Source: Pseudomonadota bacterium (GTDB taxonomy: Archaea; Thermoplasmatota; SW-10-69-26; JACQPN01; JAJPHT01). From it: a stretch of DNA of 55,669 nt. The DNA lies in NCBI GenBank assembly GCA_021325135.1, contig JAJPHT010000028.1, positions 1 through 55,669 of the forward strand. Reading direction: 5' to 3'. Shown piece after piece: positions 47,737 through 55,669 of this stretch (position 1 is its first letter; every line of letters begins with the position of its first letter). Made by a program: the position numbers and the translations under genes. Below the pieces are notes generated by a model. It had not been told where the DNA came from and made no database searches. It saw only the letters and a list, made by a program, of their open reading frames with translations.

Positions 47737-48690
47737 ATGCGTGCCACGCTCCTCGCCCGCGTGCGCGACCTCCTCGCCCGAGCGGGCTACTGCCTCTCCG
47801 TCGAGACCGCCATGAGGCCGCTCGCGTTCGACGTGGTGGCGCGCCGCGACGGGCAGCTCCTCATCGTGAAGGTGCTCACCAACGTCGATGGCCTCAGCGA
47901 GCCCGTGGCGCAGGAGCTTCGCCTCGTCGCGCGCTTCCTGGAGGCCGTTCCCCTCGTGGTGGGCGAGCGCAGCAGCAGCCGCCCGCTGGAGCCGGGCGCC
48001 GTCTACGCGCGCTACGGCGTGCACATCCTCGCCTTCGAGACGCTCCAGGACTACCTGGAGGACGGCGTCGAGCCCCTGGTCTACGCCGCGCCGGGCGGGT
48101 TCTACGTGAACCTCGACGGCGTGCGCCTCCGAGCGTTGCGCGAGGCGCGAGGCCTCTCGCTGGGCGACCTCGCGCAGGCGGCCGGCGTGTCTCGCCGCGC
48201 CATCGGCATGTACGAGGAGGGCATGGGCGCCATGGTGGAGGTCGCGCAGCGCCTGGAGGAGTTCCTCGACGAGCCCCTGGCGCGCCCCCACAACCCGTTC
48301 CTCCCCGCCAAGCCGGAGGGCCCGGAGCAGGCCGCGCCGCAGGAGCCCTTCCCCGACACGTTCGAGGGCGTCGTCCTGCGCGCGCTGGCCGAGATGGGCT
48401 TCCGCGTGGCCACCACCCAGAAGTCCCCCTTCGCGGCCATCGGCCGTGACGACGAGGCCGTGGTGCTCACCGGCTTCGCCGACGGCTCCCCCGAGGCCCC
48501 CAAGCGCGCCGCCGCGACGGCCAACCTCAGCGAGGTCACCGAGACCTACGGCGTCTTCTTCGTGGAGCGCACGACGACGCGCGTCGCCTTCGAGGGCACG
48601 CCCGTCGTGAGCCGCGAGGAGGTCGTCCGCTTCGCCGACCCCGAGGACCTCCTCCGCCTCCTCACCGAGCGCAAGGGCCGCGCGCGGTGA
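47737..48690 (+). CDS. Archaeal HTH-type regulator, COG1395-like
   Basis: 317 aa. An N-terminal nuclease-like alpha/beta domain (LAFDVVARRDGQLLIVKVLT) is followed by a Cro/CI-type HTH at about 128-185 (LRALREARGLSLGDLAQAAG, then VSRRAIGMYEEGMGAMVEVA) and a C-terminal alpha/beta domain (GVVLRALAEMGFRVATTQKS). Length and order match the conserved archaeal COG1395 proteins. Target genes unknown. Its TGA overlaps the next small gene's GTG (GTGA). Confidence 0.88.
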   Translation: MRATLLARVRDLLARAGYCLSVETAMRPLAFDVVARRDGQLLIVKVLTNVDGLSEPVAQELRLVARFLEAVPLVVGERSSSRPLEPGAVYARYGVHILAFETLQDYLEDGVEPLVYAAPGGFYVNLDGVRLRALREARGLSLGDLAQAAGVSRRAIGMYEEGMGAMVEVAQRLEEFLDEPLARPHNPFLPAKPEGPEQAAPQEPFPDTFEGVVLRALAEMGFRVATTQKSPFAAIGRDDEAVVLTGFADGSPEAPKRAAATANLSEVTETYGVFFVERTTTRVAFEGTPVVSREEVVRFADPEDLLRLLTERKGRAR

Positions 48691-48839
48691 CGCGCATGGA
48701 CCCCGTCGTCATCGTGACGCTCGTCATCGCCGTGCTCATCCCGGTGACGATGATCGCCGGGGGCATCTGGTTCGTGTCGTGGTACATGCAGAGGAAGATC
48801 CGCCGCGACCTGGAGCGCGAGAACGCGCGGCGACGATAG
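48687..48839 (+). CDS. 50-aa single-TM protein
   Basis: GTG start overlaps the regulator's stop; ATG 48696 is an alternative. One TM helix (VVIVTLVIAVLIPVTMIAGG) is followed by a basic cytoplasmic tail (QRKIRRDLERENARRR). Coupling to the upstream gene supports it. No family recognised. Confidence 0.6.
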   Translation: MTRMDPVVIVTLVIAVLIPVTMIAGGIWFVSWYMQRKIRRDLERENARRR

Positions 48840-48856
48840 CCCTCCCGCCCGAAACG

Positions 48857-48863
48857 CTATATC
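48857..48863 (+). promoter_or_regulatory. TATA box of the gene at 48889
   Basis: CTATATC, with TATAT at 48858, is 31 bp before ATG 48889, fitting a leaderless transcript. Confidence 0.6.
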
Positions 48864-48888
48864 CCCCTTCGGACAGACACGCGAGACC

Positions 48889-49188
48889 ATGGCGCTTCGC
48901 TCGACGCCCGCCGAGCGATTGAGGCAGTGGGTTGGCAACCTCATCATCGCGTGGACCGTGGTGGCGAGCCTCGCCGCCGTCATGGGCGCGGCGTACTACC
49001 AGCGCACGGGGGACAAGTGGATCCTCTGGGGCGTCATGGGCGGCGCGGGCGCCGGCTGCGCGGTGCTCATCGGCTTCGCCGTCATGGTGGGCATCATGAC
49101 GAAGGCGCGCAGGAGGCGCGGGCCCCTGGTGAAGATGCCCCACCAGAAGCGCAGCGACCGCGAGCACACCTTCATGGCGCGGCGTTAG
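48889..49188 (+). CDS. Small two-TM membrane protein
   Basis: 99 aa. Two TM helices (GNLIIAWTVVASLAAVMGAA and WILWGVMGGAGAGCAVLIGF, continuing AVMVGIM) and a basic tail (KARRRRGPLVKMPHQKRSDR). The start is fixed by the TATA box at 48857. No family recognised. Confidence 0.65.
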   Translation: MALRSTPAERLRQWVGNLIIAWTVVASLAAVMGAAYYQRTGDKWILWGVMGGAGAGCAVLIGFAVMVGIMTKARRRRGPLVKMPHQKRSDREHTFMARR

Positions 49189-49240
49189 CGCCGCCGCGGA
49201 AAACCGAAAGTCTCGTGACCCTTCAGGCCAAGCCTGGCCC

Positions 49241-50053
49241 GTGGACGACGCGGCCGCGCTCACGCTGTCCGCCGTCACGGACGTCGCCGTGGCGCTGGGC
49301 TACGCGCTCGTGGGGCAGGCCATCCGGCGGCGCGACGGGCCGCCCGCGGCGCGGCGTGCCCGCCTCGACCTCGCGCTGGGCTTCTGGGGCATCGCCGCGA
49401 CGGGCGTCGCCAGCGCGGCCCTGGACGTCGCGGTGCTCTCCGGCTCGCGCGACCTCGCGTGGCTGGGCGCGCTCTCCAACCTCCCGCTGGCGACCTTCGC
49501 GGTGGCCAGCGCGGGCTTCGCGGCGTATCTCGCGGAGGTCTTCCTGGGCTGGGGCCGGGTCCGCCCGCTCCTCTTCGTGGCCTACGCGGCGCTGGCCGGG
49601 TGGAACCTCGCGGCGGCGCTGCGCTGGCCCGCCTCGCGCATGGAGATCGTCGCGTGGCGCCCGGTGCTGATCTCCCCCGACGGCCAGGGCGTGACCATGG
49701 TGGCGACGGCGGCGCTCCTCGTGGCGCCCATCGTCGTGGGCTCGCTGGCGTGCCTCGTCCTGTGGGGCAAGACGCCCGCGGCCCGCGCGCGCTTCCGCCT
49801 CGGCCTCACCTCCGCGGGGCTGGCGCTCTGGAGCGCCGCCAGCTTCGTCATCACGCTGGGGGCCACCGACGCGGCGCAGGCCTCGGGCCGCGCCCTCGTG
49901 CTATCATCTGCGGGCCTGCTCCTCGTGGCCCACGCGCCGCCGCGGCCGCTGGAGGAGCGCCTCGCCGTCTGGGAGCGGGGCGACGCCGCGCGCGAGCTGG
50001 CGCGCCACGAGCGGGAGGCGAGCCTCGGCTCGCGCGTCCGCGAGCTGGTCTGA
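49241..50053 (+). CDS. Seven-TM membrane protein
   Basis: 270 aa, GTG start. Seven hydrophobic helices, for example DVAVALGYALVGQAI, LALGFWGIAATGVASAALDV, LSNLPLATFAVASAGFAAYL, GVTMVATAALLVAPIVVGSL and GRALVLSSAGLLLVAHA, then a charged cytoplasmic tail (EERLAVWERGDAARELARHE). The topology resembles 7TM sensor/rhodopsin-like folds, but no retinal-binding Lys is obvious in the last helix. Function unknown. No T-rich terminator follows; the duplicated tail repeat does. Confidence 0.6.
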   Translation: MDDAAALTLSAVTDVAVALGYALVGQAIRRRDGPPAARRARLDLALGFWGIAATGVASAALDVAVLSGSRDLAWLGALSNLPLATFAVASAGFAAYLAEVFLGWGRVRPLLFVAYAALAGWNLAAALRWPASRMEIVAWRPVLISPDGQGVTMVATAALLVAPIVVGSLACLVLWGKTPAARARFRLGLTSAGLALWSAASFVITLGATDAAQASGRALVLSSAGLLLVAHAPPRPLEERLAVWERGDAARELARHEREASLGSRVRELV

Positions 50054-50054
50054 C

Positions 50055-50186
50055 CTACTTGGGCCGCTCGTCGCTCCAGAGCTTGATCCAGCCGAATTCC
50101 CAAGGGTTCGGCTTCTCAAGCTCTGGAGCGCGGAGCGGCCTCGTTCGCTTCGCTCACTTCGGCCGCTCGTCGCTCCAGAGCTTGAT
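50055..50186. repeat. Duplicated 3' end of the FAD-oxidase gene, with an inverted copy
   Basis: The last ~33 bp of the minus-strand gene (50154-50186, encoding IKLWSDERPK and stop) recur at 50055-50087 almost unchanged but ending in TAG. Between them 50116-50130 is an inverted copy, giving a perfect 15-bp stem with 50072-50086. The result is a strong hairpin downstream of the gene, possibly acting as its terminator. Confidence 0.7.
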
Positions 50187-53177
50187 GGGGCCGCGGGGCC
50201 GCGCGATGCAGGTGAGCACGTACTTCTTCTGCTGGTCGGGCGAGAGCGCGCTGCCGGCGCTCTGGTCCGCCGCAGTGCCTTCCCAGCGGGCGCTGCACGT
50301 GTCGCACGAGCCCGCCTTGCACGAGGAGGGGAGATCGAGCCCGGCCTCCGAGCCCGCCTCCAGGAGGTTCTGGTTCTTGTGGACGGCGAGGACGACGCCC
50401 TCCTTCACGAACTCCACGCGGTAGTGGTCGGGCGGGATCTCCGGCTCGGCGGGCTTCGCGGGCTCGGCGGGGCCGGCGACGGGAGCCGCGGCGACGCCGC
50501 CCGCGGCGGCCTTCATGACCTGCGTGAGGACGACGTGCAGGTCCTGCACCTCGACGGTCGCCTTGGCCTTCTTCGCGGTGGTCTTGAGCTGCTGATAGCA
50601 GCCCGGGCTCATGGTGAGGAGGACCTCGGCGCCCGCGTCCTGCGCGGCGCGGACGCACTGCTCGGCCATGCGGCTGCTGAGCGTCTCGTCGAGGAGCTTG
50701 AGCCCGCGGCCGTGGCCGCACTCGTGGTGCGGCAGGTCGACGATCGTGGCGCCCGCGGCCTTGGCCAGCTCCATGACGGCGGCGCGCTGCGCGGGGTTGA
50801 GCCCCTCGGGCGCGTGGACGGCGATCTTCTTCGCGAGCTTCTTGGAGGCGTCGATCTCCAGCTTCTTCGCCTTGAGGAGCTCCGCGAGCACGGTGCTCGT
50901 GTGCTGGACCTCGGGGACCGCGACCTCGTTGGCCTTGCCCACCAGGGGCCAGTCCAGCGCCATCACGCGCGCGGCGTTGGCGTCCGGGGTGACGACGGCC
51001 TTCACGTTCTTCTTGGCCAACGCCTCCAGGAAGGGCGCCACGGCCTCGGCCGCGGCGGCGCGCTGGCCCGTCTCGAAGAGCGCGGCGGCGCTGCCCGCGT
51101 CCGCCTTCCCCATGTGGCCCACGGGGTAGCCTGCGTTGAGGAGCGCGAGCGCGGCGCTCTGCGCGACCTCGGGAGCGTCGTAGGCGGCGACGTCGTCCGC
51201 CACGAACATGGTGCTGCTCACGGGGTCGAAGCCGACGTTGACCCAGGCGCTGCGCTTCTCGGCGGGCTTGCCCAGGACGTTGCCGCTCTTCTTGACGTTC
51301 TCCGCGAGGGCGAGGTGCTCGGGGAGCGCGCCGTTCGCGCTGACCGCGGCGCCCAGGAGCAGGTCCGTCACGCGCTGGATGGGGATGGCGACGGGGCACA
51401 CCGCGTCGGCGTTGTGCTCCAGCGCGGTCCACGCGACGTTGCGCTGCGTGCGCGGGGAGATGGTCGCGCGGCCCTCGATGACGGCCTTGGCGAGCTGCAC
51501 GCGGCCGCGGGGCTGCGCGGACTCCCAGGGGCTCGTCTGGCCCTCGGGCGCCACGGCGTTGCACATGCCGCAGAAGATGCAGGTGGTGACCTCGGTCGCA
51601 AGCTCGCCCAGGTCGCCCGCGTGCACGCGGCCCATGGCGCGCTGGATGGCCGCCTGGTAGGGGTCCTCCTTGTCGCCGCCGGGGTACTCGAACCAGCCGC
51701 GCTGGAGCTTGAGCACGGGGCCCGCGAGCTTCAGCTGCAGCGGGAAGTCGCGCACGGGCAGCGGCATGAGGCGCGTGCGCGCGCCCAGCACGGGGCCGGG
51801 GTTGAACACGCTGCGCTTGTCGGTCGCCTTGCGCCACTTCTTGAGCATCTTGAGGCGCGGCTTGCCCAGCACGGCCTTGCTCTCGTTGGACGCGAGGACG
51901 CCGGTGGCGTAGCTCTGGCCGCCCTCCTTCTTCACGGCGTCGATGACCGCCAGCGCGTTGCCCAGCGCGGTGGGGTACGTCGCGCGGCGCTCGTCGTCGA
52001 GGCCGTAGTAGATGATATCAAAGGTCTGGGGCGAGACGGAGATGGCCCAGATGCAGGAGCGCTCCATCTTCTGGGCGCTCCACGCGGCGCTCCAGCCCTC
52101 GTGCAGGCGCTCGGCGTGGATGGCCGTCTCGGCCACGACGACGCTGGGGCCCAGGCGCTTGAGGTTGAGGTGGTTGAAGCGGTTGTCCCACGCCTTCTGC
52201 GCGTCGGCCTCCTTGGCCAGCGCGCCGCCCTCGGTGAGGACGACGCCCTTCACGATCTCCACGGCGCGGGGCTCGTCGGCGCTCTCCAGCGTGACGAGGA
52301 GGCCGTTCTTCGTGGGCAGGAGGCGCGAGCCCGCGGCCTTGTTGACGAGCTCCGCGTACTCGGGGCTGAAGACGCTGAGGCTCCAGGCGCCCGACTCCAG
52401 GGCGAGGCGGCGCGCGGCGCGGTGGCACTTCGACTCGTCGTCGAACGTCGCGAGGTAGCTGAGCTCCTGCTTCGCCTCGCGGACCTTGAGCACGACCTCC
52501 AGGATGAAGCCCGTCGTGCCGAAGGCGCCGTTGACGAGGTCGAGGTCGCGGCCCTTGAGGGCGTGCAGCGTGCCGTCGGGCGCCAGGAGGAGCACCTCGA
52601 CGACGTCGCTGGAGAAGGGGCCGTACTTGAGCGAGCCCACGCCGCCGCCCCCCTGCGCGACCCAGCCGGCGACGGTGGCCGCGTGGAAGGAGGTGGGGTA
52701 CTGGCGCAGCGCGAGGCCCTGCTTGCGCAGCGCCTTCTCCAGGTTGGCGAAGGTGACGTTGGACTCGACGCGGACGAGCTTCGCGGCCTTGTCGACCGAG
52801 AGCACCTTGTTGAACGCGCGCAGGTCGACGACGACGCCGCCCTCGGTGGGCACGCTTCCGCCGTAGCCCGACGTGCCCGAGCCGCGGGGCACGATGGGGA
52901 TGCTGTTGACGTTCGCGTACTCCAGCAGCTCGTAGAGCTCGCCGCGCACCTGGGGGCGCACGACGGCCCACGCGTCGCGCTTGAGCAGCATCTTCAGCGT
53001 GCCGGGAGGCGTCGAGGCGTCGCGGCTGTAGAGCACGCGCTCGCCGATGTCGTCGCTGGCGCGGTCCCCGAAATAGTACTCCAGCTTTCGAGCCTGCCCG
53101 CCGGGAAGCTCCTTGGTGAACGGGCTCATGCGCAGGGACGCCTTGCGCGGGTTGAGGAGAAGCTCGGGAAGATACAT
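50154..53177 (-). CDS. FAD-linked oxidase / Fe-S / ferredoxin fusion (GlcD-GlcF-like)
   Basis: 1007 aa. Order: PCMH-type FAD-binding domain (~55-240; IPIVPRGSGTSGYGGSVP), FAD-oxidase C-terminal domain (~240-480), Fe-S segment (Cys533, 536, 539 in CIFCGMC and Cys594 in AVCPVAIPI), a CCG/HdrD-like region (HHECGHGRG, MSPGCYQQL) and a C-terminal plant-type [2Fe-2S] ferredoxin (SSCKAGSCDTCSARW, later LTCIARP). The family oxidises 2-hydroxy acids such as glycolate or D-lactate. Fusion to ferredoxin suggests electrons go to a soluble or membrane carrier. The Fe-S part lacks several usual Cys. Divergent from the respiratory operon. Confidence 0.88.
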   Translation of the reverse strand: MYLPELLLNPRKASLRMSPFTKELPGGQARKLEYYFGDRASDDIGERVLYSRDASTPPGTLKMLLKRDAWAVVRPQVRGELYELLEYANVNSIPIVPRGSGTSGYGGSVPTEGGVVVDLRAFNKVLSVDKAAKLVRVESNVTFANLEKALRKQGLALRQYPTSFHAATVAGWVAQGGGGVGSLKYGPFSSDVVEVLLLAPDGTLHALKGRDLDLVNGAFGTTGFILEVVLKVREAKQELSYLATFDDESKCHRAARRLALESGAWSLSVFSPEYAELVNKAAGSRLLPTKNGLLVTLESADEPRAVEIVKGVVLTEGGALAKEADAQKAWDNRFNHLNLKRLGPSVVVAETAIHAERLHEGWSAAWSAQKMERSCIWAISVSPQTFDIIYYGLDDERRATYPTALGNALAVIDAVKKEGGQSYATGVLASNESKAVLGKPRLKMLKKWRKATDKRSVFNPGPVLGARTRLMPLPVRDFPLQLKLAGPVLKLQRGWFEYPGGDKEDPYQAAIQRAMGRVHAGDLGELATEVTTCIFCGMCNAVAPEGQTSPWESAQPRGRVQLAKAVIEGRATISPRTQRNVAWTALEHNADAVCPVAIPIQRVTDLLLGAAVSANGALPEHLALAENVKKSGNVLGKPAEKRSAWVNVGFDPVSSTMFVADDVAAYDAPEVAQSAALALLNAGYPVGHMGKADAGSAAALFETGQRAAAAEAVAPFLEALAKKNVKAVVTPDANAARVMALDWPLVGKANEVAVPEVQHTSTVLAELLKAKKLEIDASKKLAKKIAVHAPEGLNPAQRAAVMELAKAAGATIVDLPHHECGHGRGLKLLDETLSSRMAEQCVRAAQDAGAEVLLTMSPGCYQQLKTTAKKAKATVEVQDLHVVLTQVMKAAAGGVAAAPVAGPAEPAKPAEPEIPPDHYRVEFVKEGVVLAVHKNQNLLEAGSEAGLDLPSSCKAGSCDTCSARWEGTAADQSAGSALSPDQQKKYVLTCIARPRGPIKLWSDERPK

Positions 53178-53351
53178 GCGACGTCCCCGGGGGTCTGCGG
53201 CGCGATTGGGACCCCTCTATTTGAGTGCTTCGCGCTCGCTCGTCGGGCCGCCGTATGCACAGTATGGACTCTTTGAGCGCGCCAGCCAAGTGCGTGCGCC
53301 GCCACGGGAAATCCCGGTGAGAACGCGCACCCGGTGCGGTCGCTCGGCACG

Positions 53352-53360
53352 GTTAAATAT
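53352..53360 (+). promoter_or_regulatory. TATA box of the respiratory operon
   Basis: GTTAAATAT, with TTAAATAT starting at 53353, is 29 bp before GTG 53382. This fixes the start of the cupredoxin gene as leaderless. Confidence 0.65.
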
Positions 53361-53381
53361 GGCCTCTGGAATGGGGGCGCC

Positions 53382-54110
53382 GTGAGCCCCTTGAGGCCGG
53401 GTCGCAAGCTCTCTGCGCTCATCGTCTTCGGCACGATCCTCCTCGCCGCGCTGCTCAGCGCCGCGGCGGGCGTCGACGCGCAGGACCAGGCCGCGGCCGC
53501 TCCCCGCCAGGTCTACCTCGCGCCGCAGGAGGACAACTCCAAGTGCCCCGGCGGCAACGGCCCCTGCTGGGACATCCCCGTCATCCCGGTGAACCCGGGC
53601 GAGAACCTCCAGATCGTGGTGGACCTCAGCCACGCGAGCCAGCCCCACGACTTCCACGTGAAGGACGCCGGCGGCACGGAGCTTGGCAAGGTCCCGCCCT
53701 CGTCCACCATCGGCGGCGTCTACTACCTCAACATCACCGTCCCGCAGAACCTCAAGGGCTCGCTGGACTACTTCTGCAGCGTCCACCCGAAGACCATGGT
53801 GGGCAAGCTCACCGCGGTGAGCGCGCTCGGGCAGTCCGAGGCGCCCGCCGTGCCCGAGATGGGCGTCCACTTCCTCGCGTACTGGGTGGGCACCATCGCG
53901 TTCATGCTGCTCTTCCTGGTCTACGGCCTCACGTTCTTCCTATTCAAGTACAACGAGACCCCCGCGACGACGGACCACTGGGACCGCGTGGGCGCCGAGG
54001 GGCAGACCGAGAACCCGCGCCTGCGCGGCGGCATGGCGAGCCTCCTGGCGCTGGGCCTCGCGGTCGTCCTCATCGTGGTCGTCGTCCTCGTCGCGCGCTA
54101 CCTGAGGTGA
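53382..54110 (+). CDS. Membrane-anchored cupredoxin
   Basis: 242 aa. N-terminal signal/TM helix (LSALIVFGTILLAALLSAAA), then a plastocyanin-like blue-copper domain with ligands His88 (QPHDFHV), Cys and His in YFCSVHPKTM (about 131-139) and the Met of the same loop. Two C-terminal TM helices follow (GTIAFMLLFLVYGLTFFLF and LLALGLAVVLIVVVVLVARY). It would carry one electron at the outer membrane face next to the Rieske/cytochrome b complex encoded downstream. GTGA overlap with the next gene. Confidence 0.88.
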   Translation: MSPLRPGRKLSALIVFGTILLAALLSAAAGVDAQDQAAAAPRQVYLAPQEDNSKCPGGNGPCWDIPVIPVNPGENLQIVVDLSHASQPHDFHVKDAGGTELGKVPPSSTIGGVYYLNITVPQNLKGSLDYFCSVHPKTMVGKLTAVSALGQSEAPAVPEMGVHFLAYWVGTIAFMLLFLVYGLTFFLFKYNETPATTDHWDRVGAEGQTENPRLRGGMASLLALGLAVVLIVVVVLVARYLR

Positions 54111-54475
54111 GCAACCTGGCCAAGAAGTCCGGCGCGAATCCCGGCGACGTCGTGAGGTACGTGCCCGCCACCGAGCCCATGGTGGCCGCCCTCGCCATCG
54201 CGATCCTCACCATCCTCGAGGTCGTCTTCGCGGTCCTGTTCATCTTCCTCCTCGTCACCAGCGGCCCCTCGTTCCACCCCGTGAAGTGGGCGCTGCCCAA
54301 CGGCCAGAACCTCGCGTTCGAGGGCAACAGCGTCGAGGTCCAGCAGGCCGAGGCGTTCGCGCTGGGCGGCGCGCTGCTCACCCTCGCCGCCATCCTGTCG
54401 CTCTATCGCAAGTTCTTCCTGCCCGACGTGATGATCGTCAAGAAGCGGAAGCTGAAGTACGAGGATCTGATGTGA
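54107..54475 (+). CDS. Small membrane subunit of the respiratory operon
   Basis: 122 aa, GTG start overlapping the cupredoxin stop. Two TM helices (MVAALAIAILTILEVVFAVL, continuing FIFLLV, and AFALGGALLTLAAILSLYRK) with an extracytoplasmic loop between. No family recognised. Position within the cupredoxin-Rieske-cytochrome b operon suggests an accessory subunit; inference. Confidence 0.7.
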   Translation: MSNLAKKSGANPGDVVRYVPATEPMVAALAIAILTILEVVFAVLFIFLLVTSGPSFHPVKWALPNGQNLAFEGNSVEVQQAEAFALGGALLTLAAILSLYRKFFLPDVMIVKKRKLKYEDLM

Positions 54476-54485
54476 GGTTGCTCCC

Positions 54486-55352
54486 GTGAACCGCCGATCC
54501 TTCGTCAAGACCTGCGTCGGCGTCGCCGGCGCCGGAGCCCTCGCCGCCAGCGGCCTGAGCATGGCCGCGGGCCTCGCGATCCCCCGCCGCGCGGGCGGCG
54601 CGCTGATCCGCTACTACGGCGCGCACCGCGTCGGCGGCCCCGCGCCCCGCGGCGTGCCCCTCGTCCCCATCACCGTGGAGAACGGGAAGTTCGTGGGCAA
54701 GACCTCCATCCCGTCGTTCAAGAACGGCCAGGAGGACCCGTCGACCCCCATCAACGTCCTCGAGTGGTACAAGTACTGCGGCCACTCCGGCGCGCCCGGC
54801 CTCGTGCCCAACTTCACCAACGACAACTCGCTCCTCTACAACGAGAAGGACCTCTACAAGGTCGTGAAGCCCTGGTTCGACGGCAAGTACGGGCAGCCCG
54901 TCTCGCCCGACGACTTCCCCGCCAACAGCTTCGGCGCCGCGTTCCAGTGGCGCAGCAAGGGGCAGAGCGGCGTCAACGTCCTCTCGGGCGTCATCATCCG
55001 GGCGAACCCCGACGAGGTGAAGTACGTCACGGCCACCGTGGCGCCCGCGAAGCCCCTCGTCTCGCAGGCCGAGTACGACTACGTCGTGAAGAACGTCCAC
55101 TACGTGGACCCCGACACGAAGAACCACTACATCGCGGTGTCCACCTTCTGCACGCACTTCTGCTGCGTGCCCGGCTACAAGGAGGCCGAGGCGCTCGCCC
55201 GGCCCCGCAACGCGTGGGACAACATGTTCTGCACGTGCCACAACTCCAACTACAACTACCGCCAGCCCGTCGCCTACACGTTCTCGCCGGAAACGACGGC
55301 GACCTCCAACGAGGGCGTGTTCGACCCGCTGCTGAAGTCCCAGACGGCGTGA
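54486..55352 (+). CDS. Rieske [2Fe-2S] protein
   Basis: 288 aa, GTG start. Tat-like N-terminus (NRRSFVKTCVGVAGAGALAA) gives an uncleaved or cleaved anchor. Rieske ligands: CTHFCC (about 222-227) and CTCHNS (about 251-256), with the extra Cys pair expected to form the stabilising disulfide. The insert between signal and cluster domain is long. It should oxidise quinol together with the cytochrome b that follows and pass electrons to the cupredoxin. Confidence 0.93.
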   Translation: MNRRSFVKTCVGVAGAGALAASGLSMAAGLAIPRRAGGALIRYYGAHRVGGPAPRGVPLVPITVENGKFVGKTSIPSFKNGQEDPSTPINVLEWYKYCGHSGAPGLVPNFTNDNSLLYNEKDLYKVVKPWFDGKYGQPVSPDDFPANSFGAAFQWRSKGQSGVNVLSGVIIRANPDEVKYVTATVAPAKPLVSQAEYDYVVKNVHYVDPDTKNHYIAVSTFCTHFCCVPGYKEAEALARPRNAWDNMFCTCHNSNYNYRQPVAYTFSPETTATSNEGVFDPLLKSQTA

Positions 55353-55361
55353 AGTGATATC

Positions 55362-55669
55362 ATGGCAGTCCTCCCCGGCGAAGCGAACGGCGAGATGGCC
55401 CCGAAGCGCGTGACCGGCGGCCAGCGCGCCGCGCTGCGCGTGTACGGCTGGCTCGACGAGCGGTTCCGCCTCCGCAACGTGGCGGACAAGGTCGGCAGCT
55501 TCTACATGCAGATCAACATGCAGCTGCCCCGCTCCCACACGGAGAAGTACAAGCTGCGCTCGATCTGGTACTGGTACCCCATGTACACGCTCGGCAGCCT
55601 CGCGCTGCTGAGCTTCGTCATCGCCGCCATCTCCGGCATCCTGCTCACGTTCTGGTACGTGCCCTCCAC
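55362..55669 (+). CDS. Cytochrome b N-terminal part (runs off the window)
   Basis: 102 codons from ATG 55362 to the window end, no stop. MAVLPGEANGEMAPKRVTGG, then YGWLDERFRLRNVADKVGSF, an amphipathic segment and a first TM helix (TLGSLALLSFVIAAISGILL, then TFWYVPS). The order after a Rieske gene and the W-Y-x-P end of the first helix fit cytochrome b/b6. The haem ligands lie beyond the window. Confidence 0.85.
   Translation, partial: MAVLPGEANGEMAPKRVTGGQRAALRVYGWLDERFRLRNVADKVGSFYMQINMQLPRSHTEKYKLRSIWYWYPMYTLGSLALLSFVIAAISGILLTFWYVPS

Overview
The window reads as a piece of a high-GC archaeal chromosome. The archaeal evidence is direct: a TFB general transcription factor (40396-41334, zinc ribbon plus two cyclin folds), a COG1395-type archaeal HTH regulator (47737-48690), TATA-like boxes 29-35 bp upstream of several start codons (leaderless transcripts), frequent GTG starts, and many secreted Ig/CARDB-type surface proteins with a C-terminal membrane anchor. 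I infer a Thermoplasmatota-like lineage from the abundance of small winged-helix regulators and surface proteins, but cannot prove it. No tRNA, rRNA or CRISPR array was seen.

Layout. 1-5.1 kb: the end of an unknown gene, a C2H2/HTH protein, a divergent pair (TPR-tailed membrane protein and small secreted FN3-like protein), a tandem winged-helix regulator and a beta-helix surface protein. 5.2-17.7 kb: a tightly coupled six-gene operon (DUF4129 giant, DUF4350, MoxR ATPase, DUF58, small membrane protein, CARDB surface protein). 17.7-24.2 kb: two paralogous secreted HEYAE proteins, small enzymes and regulators, a bactofilin-like pair, OsmC and a tandem ACT protein. 24.3-29 kb: a second copy of the TPR/FN3-like divergent pair and a family of small Cys-rich secreted proteins, with weaker GC codon bias. 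29-33.6 kb: an integrated element with a ~80-bp repeat array, HTH protein, tyrosine recombinase and a RHH/coiled-coil/wHTH protein. 33.6-41.3 kb: D-2-hydroxyacid dehydrogenase, K+ channel, Lrp-like regulator, BNR lipoprotein, VapBC-like pair and TFB. 41.3-50 kb: a 1621-aa surface protein with two small membrane partners, small secreted proteins, the COG1395 regulator and small membrane proteins. 50.1-55.7 kb: a 1007-aa FAD/Fe-S/ferredoxin fusion, divergent from a respiratory operon (membrane cupredoxin, small membrane subunit, Rieske protein, cytochrome b running off the end).

The strongest unexplained signal is the duplicated divergent pair (880-2947 and 24296-26486). An 18-nt motif of consensus TAGAnnatTnTTGTGAAA lies in both intergenic regions and again before the MoxR operon, each time about 60-66 bp upstream of a start codon. 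This suggests a shared regulon of cell-surface genes that includes the MoxR operon. Genes are packed very tightly: same-strand neighbours commonly overlap by ATGA/GTGA, and three convergent pairs share their stop codons through TTAG or CTAG.
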